Positions 26,455 to 35,706 of a stretch of 64,000 nt of DNA are shown one piece after another (the first letter of the stretch is position 1; the number at the start of each line of letters is the position of its first letter). Source of the stretch: Dyella sp. C9 (GTDB taxonomy: Bacteria > Pseudomonadota > Gammaproteobacteria > Xanthomonadales > Rhodanobacteraceae); the NCBI RefSeq assembly GCF_003332825.1, contig NZ_QIRF01000003.1, forward strand, positions 310,001 through 374,000. Reading direction: 5' to 3'. The translations under genes were made by a program, and so were the position numbers. The notes beneath the pieces are model-generated. The model was given only the letters and a program-made list of their open reading frames with translations. It searched no databases and was not told where the DNA came from.

Positions 26455-27015
26455 ATGCACCGCTCACTGGTATCCACCCTGTTCGGCCTGGCCCTGTTGG
26501 CCGGCGCGTCGCTGGCGCAGGCGGCGCCGACCGTCATTGTGTCGCCCCAGCCATTGCCGCATGACGGTCGTACCAAGGTGTTCCTTGCCGGCAGCATCGA
26601 CATGGGCAAGGCCGTCGATTGGCAGAAGCAGCTGATCGATGCCCTGGCCGATACCAACGTGGTGATCCTCAACCCCCGCCGTACGGACTGGAACCCGGCG
26701 TGGAAAGCCGAGCTCAATGACGAGCACTTTGCACAGCAGGTGAACTGGGAGCTGTCCGCCCTGGACCAGGCCGACGTGGTCGTGATGTATCTCGCCCCCG
26801 GCTCACATAGCCCGGTGAGCCTGATGGAGCTGGGCCTGCACGCGCGCTCGGGCAAGGTGATCGTGCTGTGCCCAGAGGGTTATTGGCGCAAGGGCAATGT
26901 CGATGCGGTGGCGGCACGCTACCAGGTGGAACAGGCTGATTCGATGGATGACCTGCTGAGGCGCCTGCGCAAGCGATTGCAGGCTGCACCCGGACGGCGT
27001 GCGCCGGGGGCGTAA
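26455..27015 (+). CDS. Exported nucleoside 2-deoxyribosyltransferase-like protein
   Basis: 186 residues with a Sec signal peptide (1-24, ending LAQAAP). The mature part matches the Nuc_deoxyrib_tr_2 type fold: KVFLAGSIDMGKAVDWQKQLI, VVILNPRRTDWN, the QQVNWELSALDQADVVV block and the SLMELGLHARSGK motif that holds the catalytic-type Glu. Known nucleoside deoxyribosyltransferases are cytoplasmic. The signal peptide here is clear, so a periplasmic role or a different reaction is likely. Substrate unknown. Confidence 0.82.
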   Translation: MHRSLVSTLFGLALLAGASLAQAAPTVIVSPQPLPHDGRTKVFLAGSIDMGKAVDWQKQLIDALADTNVVILNPRRTDWNPAWKAELNDEHFAQQVNWELSALDQADVVVMYLAPGSHSPVSLMELGLHARSGKVIVLCPEGYWRKGNVDAVAARYQVEQADSMDDLLRRLRKRLQAAPGRRAPGA

Positions 27016-27068
27016 GCGTCTTCATCGCGACGCGTCTGAGTTGCCGGACGGGCCGAAGGCCTGCGCTA

Positions 27069-27875
27069 TCAGGGCTTGATGAACTTCAGCGTCATGCGAT
27101 CGGATTCGCCGATGGCCTTCATGCGGGCGTGTTCGTCCTCCGGACCGGCGAGGTCGGGCGGCAGGCGATGCACGTTGATGTCTTCCGGGTCGTTGGGGTT
27201 GGCATTGATCTCCGATACGTCGGCCAGGCGGAAGCCGGCCTTGATGGCCTGCGAGATCATGTAATCCTCGGATACGCGGTGCAGTGCACCGGCGGTGACG
27301 CGTGGGTCGCCGAAGGGCTTGGCGCGGTGTTCTTCGATGCCCAGGATGCCGCCGGGCTTGAGCACGTCGTAGGACGCCTTGAATACGGCGGCAAGCGTGT
27401 CCGGGCTGTCGATCAGCCAGTCATGCGTGTTGCGGAAAGTGAGCACCATGTCCGCCGAGCCGGGCGGGCCCAGGTTCACCTGCTCCGGTGGCGCAAACGG
27501 AATCACCCGCGTGATGTGGCCAAATACGGCCGGGTTCGCCTTGAGCTTGGCATTGAACTTGTCGGCCTTGGGCGAGGCGGCCTCGATCAGGTGGCCGTGC
27601 GCGGCAAGATAGGGCGCCAGTATCTCCGTATACCAGCCGCCGCCCGGTGACAGCTCGATCACCGTCATGCCGGGCTGGATGCCGAAGAACTGCAGTGTTT
27701 CCACCGGGTGGCGATAGACATCGCGCGCCTTGTTGGTGTCCGAGCGCCAGTTGCCGGCAACAGCCTGCTGCAAGCTCACGTCCTGTGCGGGCGGCGTGGT
27801 GTCGGCGGCGAAGCAGGCGGCCGCCAGCAGCAGGCCCGCCAAGGCCGGCAGGGGCGTGAAGGTGCGACGGAGCAT
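27069..27875 (-). CDS. Exported class I SAM-methyltransferase-like protein (first of two)
   Basis: 268 residues with a signal peptide (1-23). The methyltransferase fold shows motif I as GMTVIELSPGGGWYTEIL (about 69-86), an acidic motif II region and DVLKPGGILGIEEH. The N-terminal part contains RSDTNKARDVYRHPVETLQFFGI, typical of this group. S-adenosylmethionine is not normally present in the periplasm, so the exported state is odd. A homologue lies at 50150-50923. ATG 27875 is chosen because the signal peptide begins there. Confidence 0.85.
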   Translation of the reverse strand: MLRRTFTPLPALAGLLLAAACFAADTTPPAQDVSLQQAVAGNWRSDTNKARDVYRHPVETLQFFGIQPGMTVIELSPGGGWYTEILAPYLAAHGHLIEAASPKADKFNAKLKANPAVFGHITRVIPFAPPEQVNLGPPGSADMVLTFRNTHDWLIDSPDTLAAVFKASYDVLKPGGILGIEEHRAKPFGDPRVTAGALHRVSEDYMISQAIKAGFRLADVSEINANPNDPEDINVHRLPPDLAGPEDEHARMKAIGESDRMTLKFIKP

Positions 27876-28045
27876 GGTGCGACCCTCCTTGCAGGATGCT
27901 CCAAGCCTACGCCGATGGGGCGACGCCGGCATGTCGATCCGGGCGGGCGTCGTTCGTCGTGATGGGGAAAGGCGTCCTGCGAACGTGCAGGACCTCTCCC
28001 GGGCCAACCACGAGGGCGGCCTTCAACCACGCAGGAGCACGCACC

Positions 28046-28456
28046 ATGCGGTTCATTCCGTATCTCAACTTCGACGGCGATTGCAGCGAGGCCTTCGACT
28101 TCTACGCCCAGGCCTTCAAGGGCACGATCACCGCCCGCATGACCGGCGGCGAGTCGCCCATGGCCGCGGACATGCCGGCGGCGATGCATGGCCGCGTCAT
28201 GCACGTACAACTCGAAACCACCAACGGCATCATCATGGGCGCCGATGGTCCGCCGCAGTCCGATACGCACGGCGGCGTGGTGAACATCGACGTGGCCACG
28301 GTGACCGAGGCCGAGCGCGTATTCCAGGCGCTGGCCGAGGGTGGCCGGGTGCAGATGCCCATCGCCGAGACGTTCTGGGCCAAGCGCTTTGGCCTGCTCA
28401 CCGATCGCTACGGCAAGGGCTGGATGGTCAATTGCATGAAGCAGCCTGGCGGATGA
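28046..28456 (+). CDS. VOC-family protein (PhnB/glyoxalase-like)
   Basis: 136 residues with the vicinal-oxygen-chelate fold in the PhnB arrangement: IPYLNFDGDCSEAFDFYAQAF at the N-terminus, HVQLETTNGIIMGAD in the middle and FWAKRFGLLTDRYGKGWMVN at the C-terminus. A GCAGGAG ribosome-binding site precedes ATG 28046. PhnB-like members are of unknown function despite the name, and no phosphonate genes are nearby. It is divergent from the exported methyltransferase gene and may share its promoter region (27876-28045). Confidence 0.92.
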   Translation: MRFIPYLNFDGDCSEAFDFYAQAFKGTITARMTGGESPMAADMPAAMHGRVMHVQLETTNGIIMGADGPPQSDTHGGVVNIDVATVTEAERVFQALAEGGRVQMPIAETFWAKRFGLLTDRYGKGWMVNCMKQPGG

Positions 28457-28522
28457 GGACGCCGGCTCCCCAAGGCCACGAAGTTGCGGCAACATCCGAT
28501 GCACTTCACAGGGGAGCGGAGT

Positions 28523-29497
28523 ATGGAAACGCAACAGGGGATCGAGGCCGGTGATCTCCAGATCGCCGGCTTCTGGCGGCGGCTGGTCGCCTTTGCCATC
28601 GACGTGTTCGTACTGGGGATGGTGGGCCTGCTGATCGGCATACCGTTGTTCGATGCGCTGGCGCGCATGGGAGGTTATGCGCTGATCATCGGCTTTGCGC
28701 TGGCACTGCTCTATTTCGGCGTGGGTAACAGCCGCCTGATGAACGGGCAGACGCTGGGCAAGATGGCCCTGGGTGTCCGTGTGGTCGACCGCGAGGGACG
28801 CTTGCTGGAGCTGCCCCGTTCACTGCTGCGCTACGCGGTGCTTGGGTTGCCGTTCTTCCTGGGCAATATTCCCGATGCGGATCCCCTGCGTGGCTTCACG
28901 CCGGTGGTGCTGTTGCAGTGCCTGGGTGTCGCCGGCGTGTTCGCGGAGACCTACCTGTACATCTTCAATCGCCGCACGCGGCAGTCGCTGCACGATCTGG
29001 TGCTGGGCACCTACGTGGTGCGCGCCGGCACGGAGCCGCAACAGGCGGCGTTCGGCACGCCGTGGAAGGGGCATTGGGTGGGCGTGGCCGTCGTGGTGGC
29101 CCTGTGCCTGCTGAGCCCGGCGGTGATGGCGAAGCTGTCCACCACCGATACCTTCCGTGGCCTGCTCAGCGTGGCCGCACAGCTGTCGGCGCAGCCGCAT
29201 GCGCGGCGGGTCGGGGTGATGCAGAGCGCCAGCAGTTTCAACGGTGGTCCGTTCAAGCATTCGTTGAATGCCACGGTGTGGCTGGATGCGCCGCTGCAGG
29301 AGGACGCCGAGGTGGCCCGCGGGTTTGCAAAGGTGATCGGTCGCGGAGAGGTCGATCTTTCGCACGAGGACGCGGTATTCGTCACGCTGGTGTACGGCTA
29401 CAACCTGGGCATTGCGCGCAGCACGCTTTCGCACAGTTACCGCTACGAGCCGGCCGAACTCACGGCGCAGCCGGTGGCTCCCGCCGCAACCGAGTGA
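28523..29497 (+). CDS. RDD-family membrane protein with an extra C-terminal domain
   Basis: 324 residues. The N-terminal RDD domain (about 12-170) has FWRRLVAFAIDVFVLGMVGL, then NGQTLGKMALGVRVVDREGR and the final RTRQSLHDLVLGTYVV, with four or five membrane helices. A further hydrophobic segment lies near 186-205. It is followed by an external soluble domain of about 120 residues, which I do not recognise. RDD proteins include Na+ antiporters and proteins of unknown role. The gene follows the VOC gene by 66 bases and may be co-transcribed. Confidence 0.9.
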   Translation: METQQGIEAGDLQIAGFWRRLVAFAIDVFVLGMVGLLIGIPLFDALARMGGYALIIGFALALLYFGVGNSRLMNGQTLGKMALGVRVVDREGRLLELPRSLLRYAVLGLPFFLGNIPDADPLRGFTPVVLLQCLGVAGVFAETYLYIFNRRTRQSLHDLVLGTYVVRAGTEPQQAAFGTPWKGHWVGVAVVVALCLLSPAVMAKLSTTDTFRGLLSVAAQLSAQPHARRVGVMQSASSFNGGPFKHSLNATVWLDAPLQEDAEVARGFAKVIGRGEVDLSHEDAVFVTLVYGYNLGIARSTLSHSYRYEPAELTAQPVAPAATE

Positions 29498-29505
29498 ATG
29501 ATCAG

Positions 29506-29535
29506 GGCGGGACGCTGCAGGCGCGGCGTCCCGCC
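29506..29535. terminator. Bidirectional hairpin between convergent genes
   Basis: A 10-bp perfect stem, GGCGGGACGC with GCGTCCCGCC, and a 10-base loop. It lies between the RDD stop (29497) and the DUF899 stop (29541). No U-run on either strand, so its efficiency is uncertain. Confidence 0.6.
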
Positions 29536-29540
29536 ATGGT

Positions 29541-30263
29541 TCACCGTGGGTAGTCGAGCTTCGGGTACCACCGGGTGCCGCGACCTTCGGGCACGCAATC
29601 GAGGATGGTCCAGATCGGCATCAGGTCCGGCGCGCCGCGCGCATCCTGGCCGGGATCGGCGCTGGCCTGGCCCATCTCACCAGCCCAGAACAGGCGGATG
29701 TCGCCGTCGCGCCGGGTGAACACGTTGAAGGCGGGCTGCTCGTCGCCATTGGCGTCGACCGCGTGGAAGTCACGGCTGAATTCGCCGTTGACGTCCGAGT
29801 ACAGCTTCAGGTGGCGCCAGCCTCGTTCCAGGCGGAACTTTACCAGCCGCTCGATCGGCGAGCGGGCGATCACCGCCAGTGCGACGCGCTGATCGATGTC
29901 GCGGGCCTCTCCGTCCCAGGCGCTCAGCAGCGAGGTGCACATCGGGCACGGCTGCTCGCGCTGGGGGCCGAACATGTAGCTGTAGGTCACCAACGTCTGC
30001 TTGTCGCCGAACAGGCCGGCCAGGTCCACCGGGCCGCGCTCGCCCATGAAGCGGTAGTCGCCGCTTGCCTTCGGCCCGGGAGGCAGCGCGCGGCGTTGTT
30101 CCGCCACGCGCTCGATATGGCGGCGCAGTTCGATTTCCTCGGCGAGCAAGGCGTCGCGGGCGCGGCGGTAGGCCTCGCTCTCGTTCAGGAACCGCACGCC
30201 GTTGCGGCGGGCGAGTTCGACGGCGGGTACGAGAGATGGGGCGTGCGGTTCGGCGTGGGGCAT
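29541..30263 (-). CDS. DUF899-family thioredoxin-like protein
   Basis: 240 residues. The family hallmarks are visible: LVTYSYMFGPQREQPCPMCTS with Cys106 and Cys109 as a redox-type CPMC pair, and near the C-terminus the FNVFTRRDGDIRLFW block. DUF899 proteins have a thioredoxin-like fold and no established reaction. There is no signal peptide, so it is cytoplasmic. The flanks give no clue: an RDD protein converges with it, and an unrecognised protein is encoded upstream. Confidence 0.92.
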   Translation of the reverse strand: MPHAEPHAPSLVPAVELARRNGVRFLNESEAYRRARDALLAEEIELRRHIERVAEQRRALPPGPKASGDYRFMGERGPVDLAGLFGDKQTLVTYSYMFGPQREQPCPMCTSLLSAWDGEARDIDQRVALAVIARSPIERLVKFRLERGWRHLKLYSDVNGEFSRDFHAVDANGDEQPAFNVFTRRDGDIRLFWAGEMGQASADPGQDARGAPDLMPIWTILDCVPEGRGTRWYPKLDYPR

Positions 30264-30378
30264 GGCGGACGACCTCCGTGGCGGCGCTGCGCCCCGTGCT
30301 CGGGCAGGGGGCGTGAAGAGCTTGTCTTCTTCAGCGACGAACGAGGCGGCGTGGAATCGACACCATGTCCCGAGGCGT

Positions 30379-30999
30379 TCAGGCGGCCAGCGGGCTCACG
30401 TAGGACAGGGTCAGCGCAGCGTTGATGGTGGTGGCCATCTTGCCGGCCAGCTCGCCGTAGCTGTTCGAGCGCAACACGCGCGAGCGCTTGGGTGCGTCGG
30501 CGAGCAGGTCGAACTGCTGGCGCGAACAGGCATCGATCAAAGCCACGTACAGGCAGGCCCGTGGCGAATCGAGGAATACGCGCATCTCCGCGCACAGGAT
30601 CGCATCCAGTTCCACGCCATCGTGCGGGCGCACCAGGATCCGCAGCGAACGGTTGCCCATGCGGCGCAGCAGGCGCAGGCATTCCTCCAGTTCCACCACC
30701 AGCTCGTGGCCTTCGGGAACATGGAGCTGGTGCTCCAGAATCGGCTCCATCTGCGCCACCGCCTTGCGCACCTCGTTCTCGATGCGCCCCAGGAAACCGG
30801 TGCGCAGCTGGTGGCGCGTGTAGTGCACCGGCATGGTGGATACCTGCACGTCGCCCTTGCGCACCAGCGTGGAGTGGTTGATGCGCGTGAAGATCAGGCC
30901 GGCGTCTTCGTAGCTCTGCTTGGCGTTGACGCCGCTGATACCTTCGAAGGCGGCCCATGCGGCCTTGAGATAGCCGATGTTCGGCGCTGAATTCAGCAT
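30379..30999 (-). CDS. Unrecognised conserved-looking cytoplasmic protein
   Basis: 206 residues from ATG 30999, which has GGGA in front. An upstream in-frame ATG at 31040 has no ribosome-binding site. I do not recognise the family. It is soluble, with a basic and leucine-rich middle (HVPEGHELVVELEECLRLLRRMG) and a tail that ends TINAALTLSYVSPLAA. There are no signal peptide, membrane segment or enzymatic motifs. Codon use is like its neighbours, and the frame is intact over its length, so it is a real gene. Confidence 0.75.
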   Translation of the reverse strand: MLNSAPNIGYLKAAWAAFEGISGVNAKQSYEDAGLIFTRINHSTLVRKGDVQVSTMPVHYTRHQLRTGFLGRIENEVRKAVAQMEPILEHQLHVPEGHELVVELEECLRLLRRMGNRSLRILVRPHDGVELDAILCAEMRVFLDSPRACLYVALIDACSRQQFDLLADAPKRSRVLRSNSYGELAGKMATTINAALTLSYVSPLAA

Positions 31000-31180
31000 A
31001 CGAATCCCATGTCGAAAAGCGTCCCGTGACTGGGGCATGACCGGGTTATCGGCGGCCGCCGGGCAAACTTCAGTAGCCTGCGGTAGAGGGTCATGCCCCG
31101 GACATGCACCCTTGCTGGAATGAACCGGCCGCCCCCGCGGGGTGCGGCACTCCCGACTCCACAGGAAAGGCGGCTGGCCC

Positions 31181-32605
31181 ATGTCCCACGAGCATGCAAA
31201 CCCCCTCGCGGTGATCGAGCACATTGTCGTGCTGATGCTGGAGAACCGCTCCTTCGACCACATGCTCGGCTTTCTTTATGCCGATGCCGGCAATGTCTCG
31301 CCGAGCGGCCAGGCGTTCGAGGGGCTGGCCGGCGACGAGTCCAATCCCGGCGCCTCGGACGGCACGCCGGTGACGGTGTTCCGCATCGCGCCGGGTACGG
31401 CCAGCACATATTTCCTGCCTGGCGCCGATCCGGGCGAGGGTTACGCGGCCACCAATGCCCAGCTGTTCGGCAGCACCGCGGCCCCCACCGCGCCGGTGGC
31501 CACCAACCAGGGCTTCGTGACGAACTACGCCTATACGCTGGGCTGGGAGGCTTCGGCGCACGAGTCGGTGCTGGCGGGCACCGTAGCCGCCGACATCATG
31601 GGCATGCACACGCCCGGGACGCTGCCGGTGCTGTCGGCGCTGGCGCGTGGCTTTGCGGTGTGCGACCACTGGTATGGCTCGGTGCCCACCGAAACCCTGC
31701 CGAACCGGGCGTTCACCCATGCCGCCACTTCGCAGGGGCACATGGACGACAAGACCAAGGCGTTCACCGCCCCCACCATCTTCAGCACGCTGGCCGCACA
31801 TGGCGTCTCGTGGATGGTGTACGGCTACGACGCGGCGCCGCTGACCCGGGTCAGCTTCTCCGACCTCACCGGTGCGCCCGACGCCAACTTCGGCCAGTTT
31901 TCGGACTTCCAGACGGCTGCGGCCCAAGGCGCCTTGCCGGCGTACGCCTTCCTCGAGCCGAGCTGGGGCTCCAGCGGCAACAGCCAGCATCCCAACTATG
32001 ACGTGGCGCTGGGCGAACAACTGATCCACGACGTGTATTACGCGCTGCGCAACGGCCCGGCCTGGGAACAGACGCTGCTCATCATCACCTACGACGAGCA
32101 CGGCGGCTGCTACGACCATGTGGCGCCGCCCACCCATGCCGTGCCGCCGGATACCACCGCGGGCGAGTACGGCTTCGACTTCCGGCGCTTCGGCCCGCGC
32201 GTGCCGACGGTGCTGGTCTCGCCACGGATTCCCGCCGGCACGGTCTTCCGCGTACCCGATGGCGCGATGCCGTTGGACCACACCTCGATACTGCGCACGG
32301 TGCAGCGGCGCTGGAACCTGCCTTCGCTGACCGCGCGCGATGCCGCCGCGCCCGACGTGGGCGCCGTGCTCAGCCTGTCCACGCCGCGCGGCGACGATCC
32401 ACTGCAGGGCGTGGCGGTACCGGTATCCACCGGCAGCAATCCCGCCGCGGGACGTCCATCGCACCTGCAGAAGGTGTACGCGGCACTGGTGGCGCAACTG
32501 CCGGCCCCGGACGAAGCGCAGCCGGCCGCGCTGGGTACCGAACTCGACTACGCGAACTACATCAACGCGCGGCTGGCCGCGTGGCAGGCCGCGCGGCGGC
32601 GCTGA
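31181..32605 (+). CDS. AcpA/phospholipase C-type phosphoesterase without a visible signal peptide
   Basis: 474 residues of the phosphoesterase family (alkaline phosphatase superfamily). The N-terminal metal motif VVLMLENRSFDHMLG is at about 16-30, and the TYDEHGGCYDHV motif is at about 304-315. This family includes acid phosphatase AcpA and phosphatidylcholine-specific phospholipase C, which normally carry a Tat signal. From ATG 31181, with AGGAAAGG in front, the catalytic domain begins at once and no signal is present. The upstream extension (to 31142) adds no Tat motif. The substrate is a phosphomonoester or diester, not further defined. Confidence 0.9.
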   Translation: MSHEHANPLAVIEHIVVLMLENRSFDHMLGFLYADAGNVSPSGQAFEGLAGDESNPGASDGTPVTVFRIAPGTASTYFLPGADPGEGYAATNAQLFGSTAAPTAPVATNQGFVTNYAYTLGWEASAHESVLAGTVAADIMGMHTPGTLPVLSALARGFAVCDHWYGSVPTETLPNRAFTHAATSQGHMDDKTKAFTAPTIFSTLAAHGVSWMVYGYDAAPLTRVSFSDLTGAPDANFGQFSDFQTAAAQGALPAYAFLEPSWGSSGNSQHPNYDVALGEQLIHDVYYALRNGPAWEQTLLIITYDEHGGCYDHVAPPTHAVPPDTTAGEYGFDFRRFGPRVPTVLVSPRIPAGTVFRVPDGAMPLDHTSILRTVQRRWNLPSLTARDAAAPDVGAVLSLSTPRGDDPLQGVAVPVSTGSNPAAGRPSHLQKVYAALVAQLPAPDEAQPAALGTELDYANYINARLAAWQAARRR

Positions 32606-32820
32606 GCTGGCCGCCCATTAGGCGCGAGCGGCCATGCCAGTGGAAGCATGACGTTTGTCCTAGACGAGCCGGGCAGGGCGCTTGCTATAACTGTCGCGTC
32701 AAGGATCCTCCGCGGCAGGGCCGTTGCGCTCGTGGGTGGGCGGCGGCGGGGAAAAGGCCAATTCCGGGCAGTGACGCCTTCAACGTTGCATGGCAAGACC
32801 TTGTTGGGGAGAGAAAACGC

Positions 32821-35130
32821 ATGACCCGATTGACGAACCGGCCGCTGCTGGCGGCCTGCCTGCTGGCCTCGGTGGGCAGTGCGCTCGCGGCCGGCGATGA
32901 CGGCCACGGCAACGACCGCATGCTCGGCTTCACGCCGGCCGGTGCTACGGCCGAGCAAAGCCTGGAGCAACGTTTCGATGCACTGCTCGATCCGGCCGAG
33001 CAGCGCGAATGGCTCAAGCGGTTGTCCGCCGAACCCAACCAGGTCGGCTCGCCGCATGACAAGGCCAACGCCGAGTTCATGCTGGCCAAGTTCCGCGAGT
33101 GGGGCTGGGACGCGCATATCGAGACCTTCAACGTGCTGTACCCCACGCCGAAGAAGGTGGCGCTGGAGCTGCAGGGCGCACATCCGTACACGGCCAGGCT
33201 GCATGAGCCGCAGGTGGCGGGTGATGCCACCTCCGGCATCGAGAAGGACGTGCTGCCGCCGTACAACGTGTATGGCGGCGACGGTGACGTCACCGCCCCG
33301 CTGGTCTACGTCAACTACGGCATGCCCGACGACTACAAGGAGCTTGAGCGCCGCGGCATCGACGTGAAGGGCAAGATCGTCATCACCCGCTACGGTGGCG
33401 GCTGGCGTGGCCTCAAACCCAAGCTCGCGCAGCAGCATGGCGCGGTGGGCTGCCTGATCTACTCCGACCCACGTGACGATGGCTACGCCGAGGGCGAAAC
33501 CTATCCGCAGGGCGGCTGGCGCCCTGCCGATGGCGTGCAGCGCGGCTCGGTGGCCGACATGCAGCAGTATCCGGGTGATCCGTTGACGCCTGGCATCGGT
33601 TCGACCGATGGCGCCAAGCGGCTTGCATTGAAGGACGCCAAGACCATCCTGAAGATTCCGGTGCTGCCCATTTCCTATGCAGACGCGACGCCGTTGCTGG
33701 AGTCGCTCACCGGCGCCACGGCGCCGTCGGGCTGGCGTGGCGGCTTGCCGCTGACCTACCGGGTCGGGCCGAGCGCGGCGCCGGTGCACCTCACCGTGCA
33801 GTCGGACTGGGGCCAGAAGCCGGTGTACGACGTCATCGCCACGCTCAAGGGTTCGACCGAACCCGACCAGTGGGTGGTGCGCGGCAACCATCACGACGGC
33901 TGGGTCTACGGCGCGTGGGATCCGCTGTCCGGCAACGTGGCGCTAATGGCCGAGGCCAAGGCCATGGGCACGCTGTACAAGCAGGGCTGGCGCCCGCAGC
34001 GCACGCTGGTCTACGCGAGCTGGGATGGTGAGGAACCGGGCCTGCTCGGCTCCACCGAATGGGCGGAGACGCATGCCAAGGAGCTGCAGCAGAAAGCCGT
34101 GCTGTATCTCAACTCCGATACCAACGGGCGTGGCTTCCTCAATGCGGGCGGCAGCCATTCGCTGCAGCACCTGGTGAACGAGGTGGCGGCGGGCGTGACC
34201 GATCCGGAAACCAAGGCCAGCGTGCTCGATCGCATGCGCGCCAGCATGATGGTGGAGGGCAGCGGGAAGGACGCCAAGCCGCAGGCCAAGGAGAATGCCG
34301 AGCTGGCCGCGAAGGGCGGCGACGTGCCCATCGGTGCACTGGGCTCGGGCTCGGACTTCAGCGCATTCCTCGAGCACCTGGGTATCGCCTCGCTGGACCT
34401 GGGCTTCAGTGGCGAGGACGACAACGGCGGCGTGTACCACTCCGCCTACGATTCGTTCGACCACTACGTGCGCTTCGGCGACCCCACCTTCCAGTATGGC
34501 GTGGCGCTGTCCAAGGTGGCTGGGCACATCGTGCTGCGCACGGCCGACGCGAGCGTGGTGCCGATGCGCTTCGGCGATTTCAGCGACACGCTCGACCGCT
34601 ATGTGGAGCAGTTGCACAAGCTGGTGGACAACACGCGCAAGGACACCGAGCAGCAGCACCTGCTGATCGACTCGCGCGCCTATGCCTTGGTGGTCGATCC
34701 CACGCGCCCGGTCGGTCCTCCGGCGCGTGATTCGGATGTGGGCAACATCCAGCTGGCACCACTGGATCAGGCCGCCGACGCCCTGAAGCAGAGCGCCAAG
34801 GCCTACCAGGCGGCTTACGACGCTCGTGCGGCGGCGGGCTTCAACCTGTCGCCCGCGCAGCTGCAGCAGGTGAACGAGCTGATGGGGCGGATGGAGCAGT
34901 CGCTGTCCGACCGCCAGGGCCTGCCGGGCCGCCCGTGGTTCCAGCACATGATCTACGCACCGGGCATGCTCACTGGCTACGAGGTGAAAACCGTGCCGGG
35001 CGTGCGTGAGGCGCTGGAGGCGCGTCGCTGGGACGAGGCCAACCAGTACGCCAAGGTCACCGCCAAGGTCATCGACGGCTACCGCGCGCAGCTCGACCAG
35101 CTGACCGCCCTGTTGAAGAAAACCTCGTAA
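32821..35130 (+). CDS. Exported M28-family metallopeptidase, glutamate carboxypeptidase II-like
   Basis: 769 residues with a signal peptide (1-23). It has the three-part architecture of GCPII/NAALADase: an M28 catalytic core, an inserted PA domain (about 130-300) and a C-terminal dimerisation domain (about 630-769). The metal ligands are all visible: His357 and Asp367 (NHHDGWVYGAWDPLSG), the catalytic pair Glu404-Glu405 (WDGEEPG), Asp433 (NSDT) and His540 (YHSAYDS). Spacing matches human GCPII. It should release C-terminal amino acids from small peptides outside the cytoplasm. Upstream 215 bases are non-coding. Confidence 0.95.
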   Translation: MTRLTNRPLLAACLLASVGSALAAGDDGHGNDRMLGFTPAGATAEQSLEQRFDALLDPAEQREWLKRLSAEPNQVGSPHDKANAEFMLAKFREWGWDAHIETFNVLYPTPKKVALELQGAHPYTARLHEPQVAGDATSGIEKDVLPPYNVYGGDGDVTAPLVYVNYGMPDDYKELERRGIDVKGKIVITRYGGGWRGLKPKLAQQHGAVGCLIYSDPRDDGYAEGETYPQGGWRPADGVQRGSVADMQQYPGDPLTPGIGSTDGAKRLALKDAKTILKIPVLPISYADATPLLESLTGATAPSGWRGGLPLTYRVGPSAAPVHLTVQSDWGQKPVYDVIATLKGSTEPDQWVVRGNHHDGWVYGAWDPLSGNVALMAEAKAMGTLYKQGWRPQRTLVYASWDGEEPGLLGSTEWAETHAKELQQKAVLYLNSDTNGRGFLNAGGSHSLQHLVNEVAAGVTDPETKASVLDRMRASMMVEGSGKDAKPQAKENAELAAKGGDVPIGALGSGSDFSAFLEHLGIASLDLGFSGEDDNGGVYHSAYDSFDHYVRFGDPTFQYGVALSKVAGHIVLRTADASVVPMRFGDFSDTLDRYVEQLHKLVDNTRKDTEQQHLLIDSRAYALVVDPTRPVGPPARDSDVGNIQLAPLDQAADALKQSAKAYQAAYDARAAAGFNLSPAQLQQVNELMGRMEQSLSDRQGLPGRPWFQHMIYAPGMLTGYEVKTVPGVREALEARRWDEANQYAKVTAKVIDGYRAQLDQLTALLKKTS

Positions 35131-35140
35131 CGCGCACTAA

Positions 35141-35178
35141 CCGTGCGCCGTGCCCCCTCAGGGTGGTACGGCGCACGG
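35141..35178. terminator. Bidirectional hairpin between convergent M28 and GIY-YIG genes
   Basis: An 11-bp perfect stem, CCGTGCGCCGT with ACGGCGCACGG, and a 16-base loop, 10 bases after the M28 stop. No U-run follows. Confidence 0.6.
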
Positions 35179-35230
35179 CAATCCGCCGTTGGCCGCCATC
35201 CCGGCACAGGCGAGGCGCCTTTTCGCGTGA

Positions 35231-35536
35231 TCAGCCGGCTTCGAAGTTGCCCGGCGTCGTCGGCGCAGGCAACTGCAGGTACGCGATCTTGCGCGCCTTC
35301 GGCAGCTGCTTGATTTCCCACTCCGCCCGCGAGGCCTGCGAACGACCGGCATAAGCCCGTGCGCCGATCAGCCGTTGAGGCGGATGCGAGCGCGTGTAAC
35401 GCGCACCCTTTCCCGCCACGTGAATCGCATAGCGTGCCTGCACGTCGGTGGTGATGCCCGCGTAATAGGAGCCGTCCCGGCATTCGATCAGGTAGAGCCA
35501 CCAGGTCGTGGCGATGGCATCGGCGGTTTCGGGCAT
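35231..35536 (-). CDS. GIY-YIG nuclease-fold protein (UPF0213-type)
   Basis: 101 residues. The GIY-YIG core is WWLYLIECRDGSYYAGITTDVQARYAIH, with the YL and YAG signature, and the conserved arginine and glutamate are present (RAEWEIKQL). It is the small single-domain form of the family, with unknown cellular role; relatives are linked to DNA-end or RNA cleavage. ATG 35536 begins just ahead of the fold. The long frame upstream has no matching protein features. Confidence 0.9.
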   Translation of the reverse strand: MPETADAIATTWWLYLIECRDGSYYAGITTDVQARYAIHVAGKGARYTRSHPPQRLIGARAYAGRSQASRAEWEIKQLPKARKIAYLQLPAPTTPGNFEAG

Positions 35537-35706
35537 GTGACGGGCTTGACCAAGTGGCAGCGGTATCGGACCGCCGTCGCGCGGCCCAGCCGCACGGGCG
35601 GGCACACTATGCCAGCAGCCAGCGTGCCTGGCACCTGTCGTGGATGGCGGCACCCGCGCACCGGTTGCCGGATGCGCGAGGGCAGGGAGGCGATTACCAT
35701 CGGGCC

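Noticed and set aside
31000-31040. Upstream start (ATG 31040) for the unrecognised gene at 30379
   Set aside because: No ribosome-binding site; the ATG at 30999 has GGGA in front, so it was preferred.
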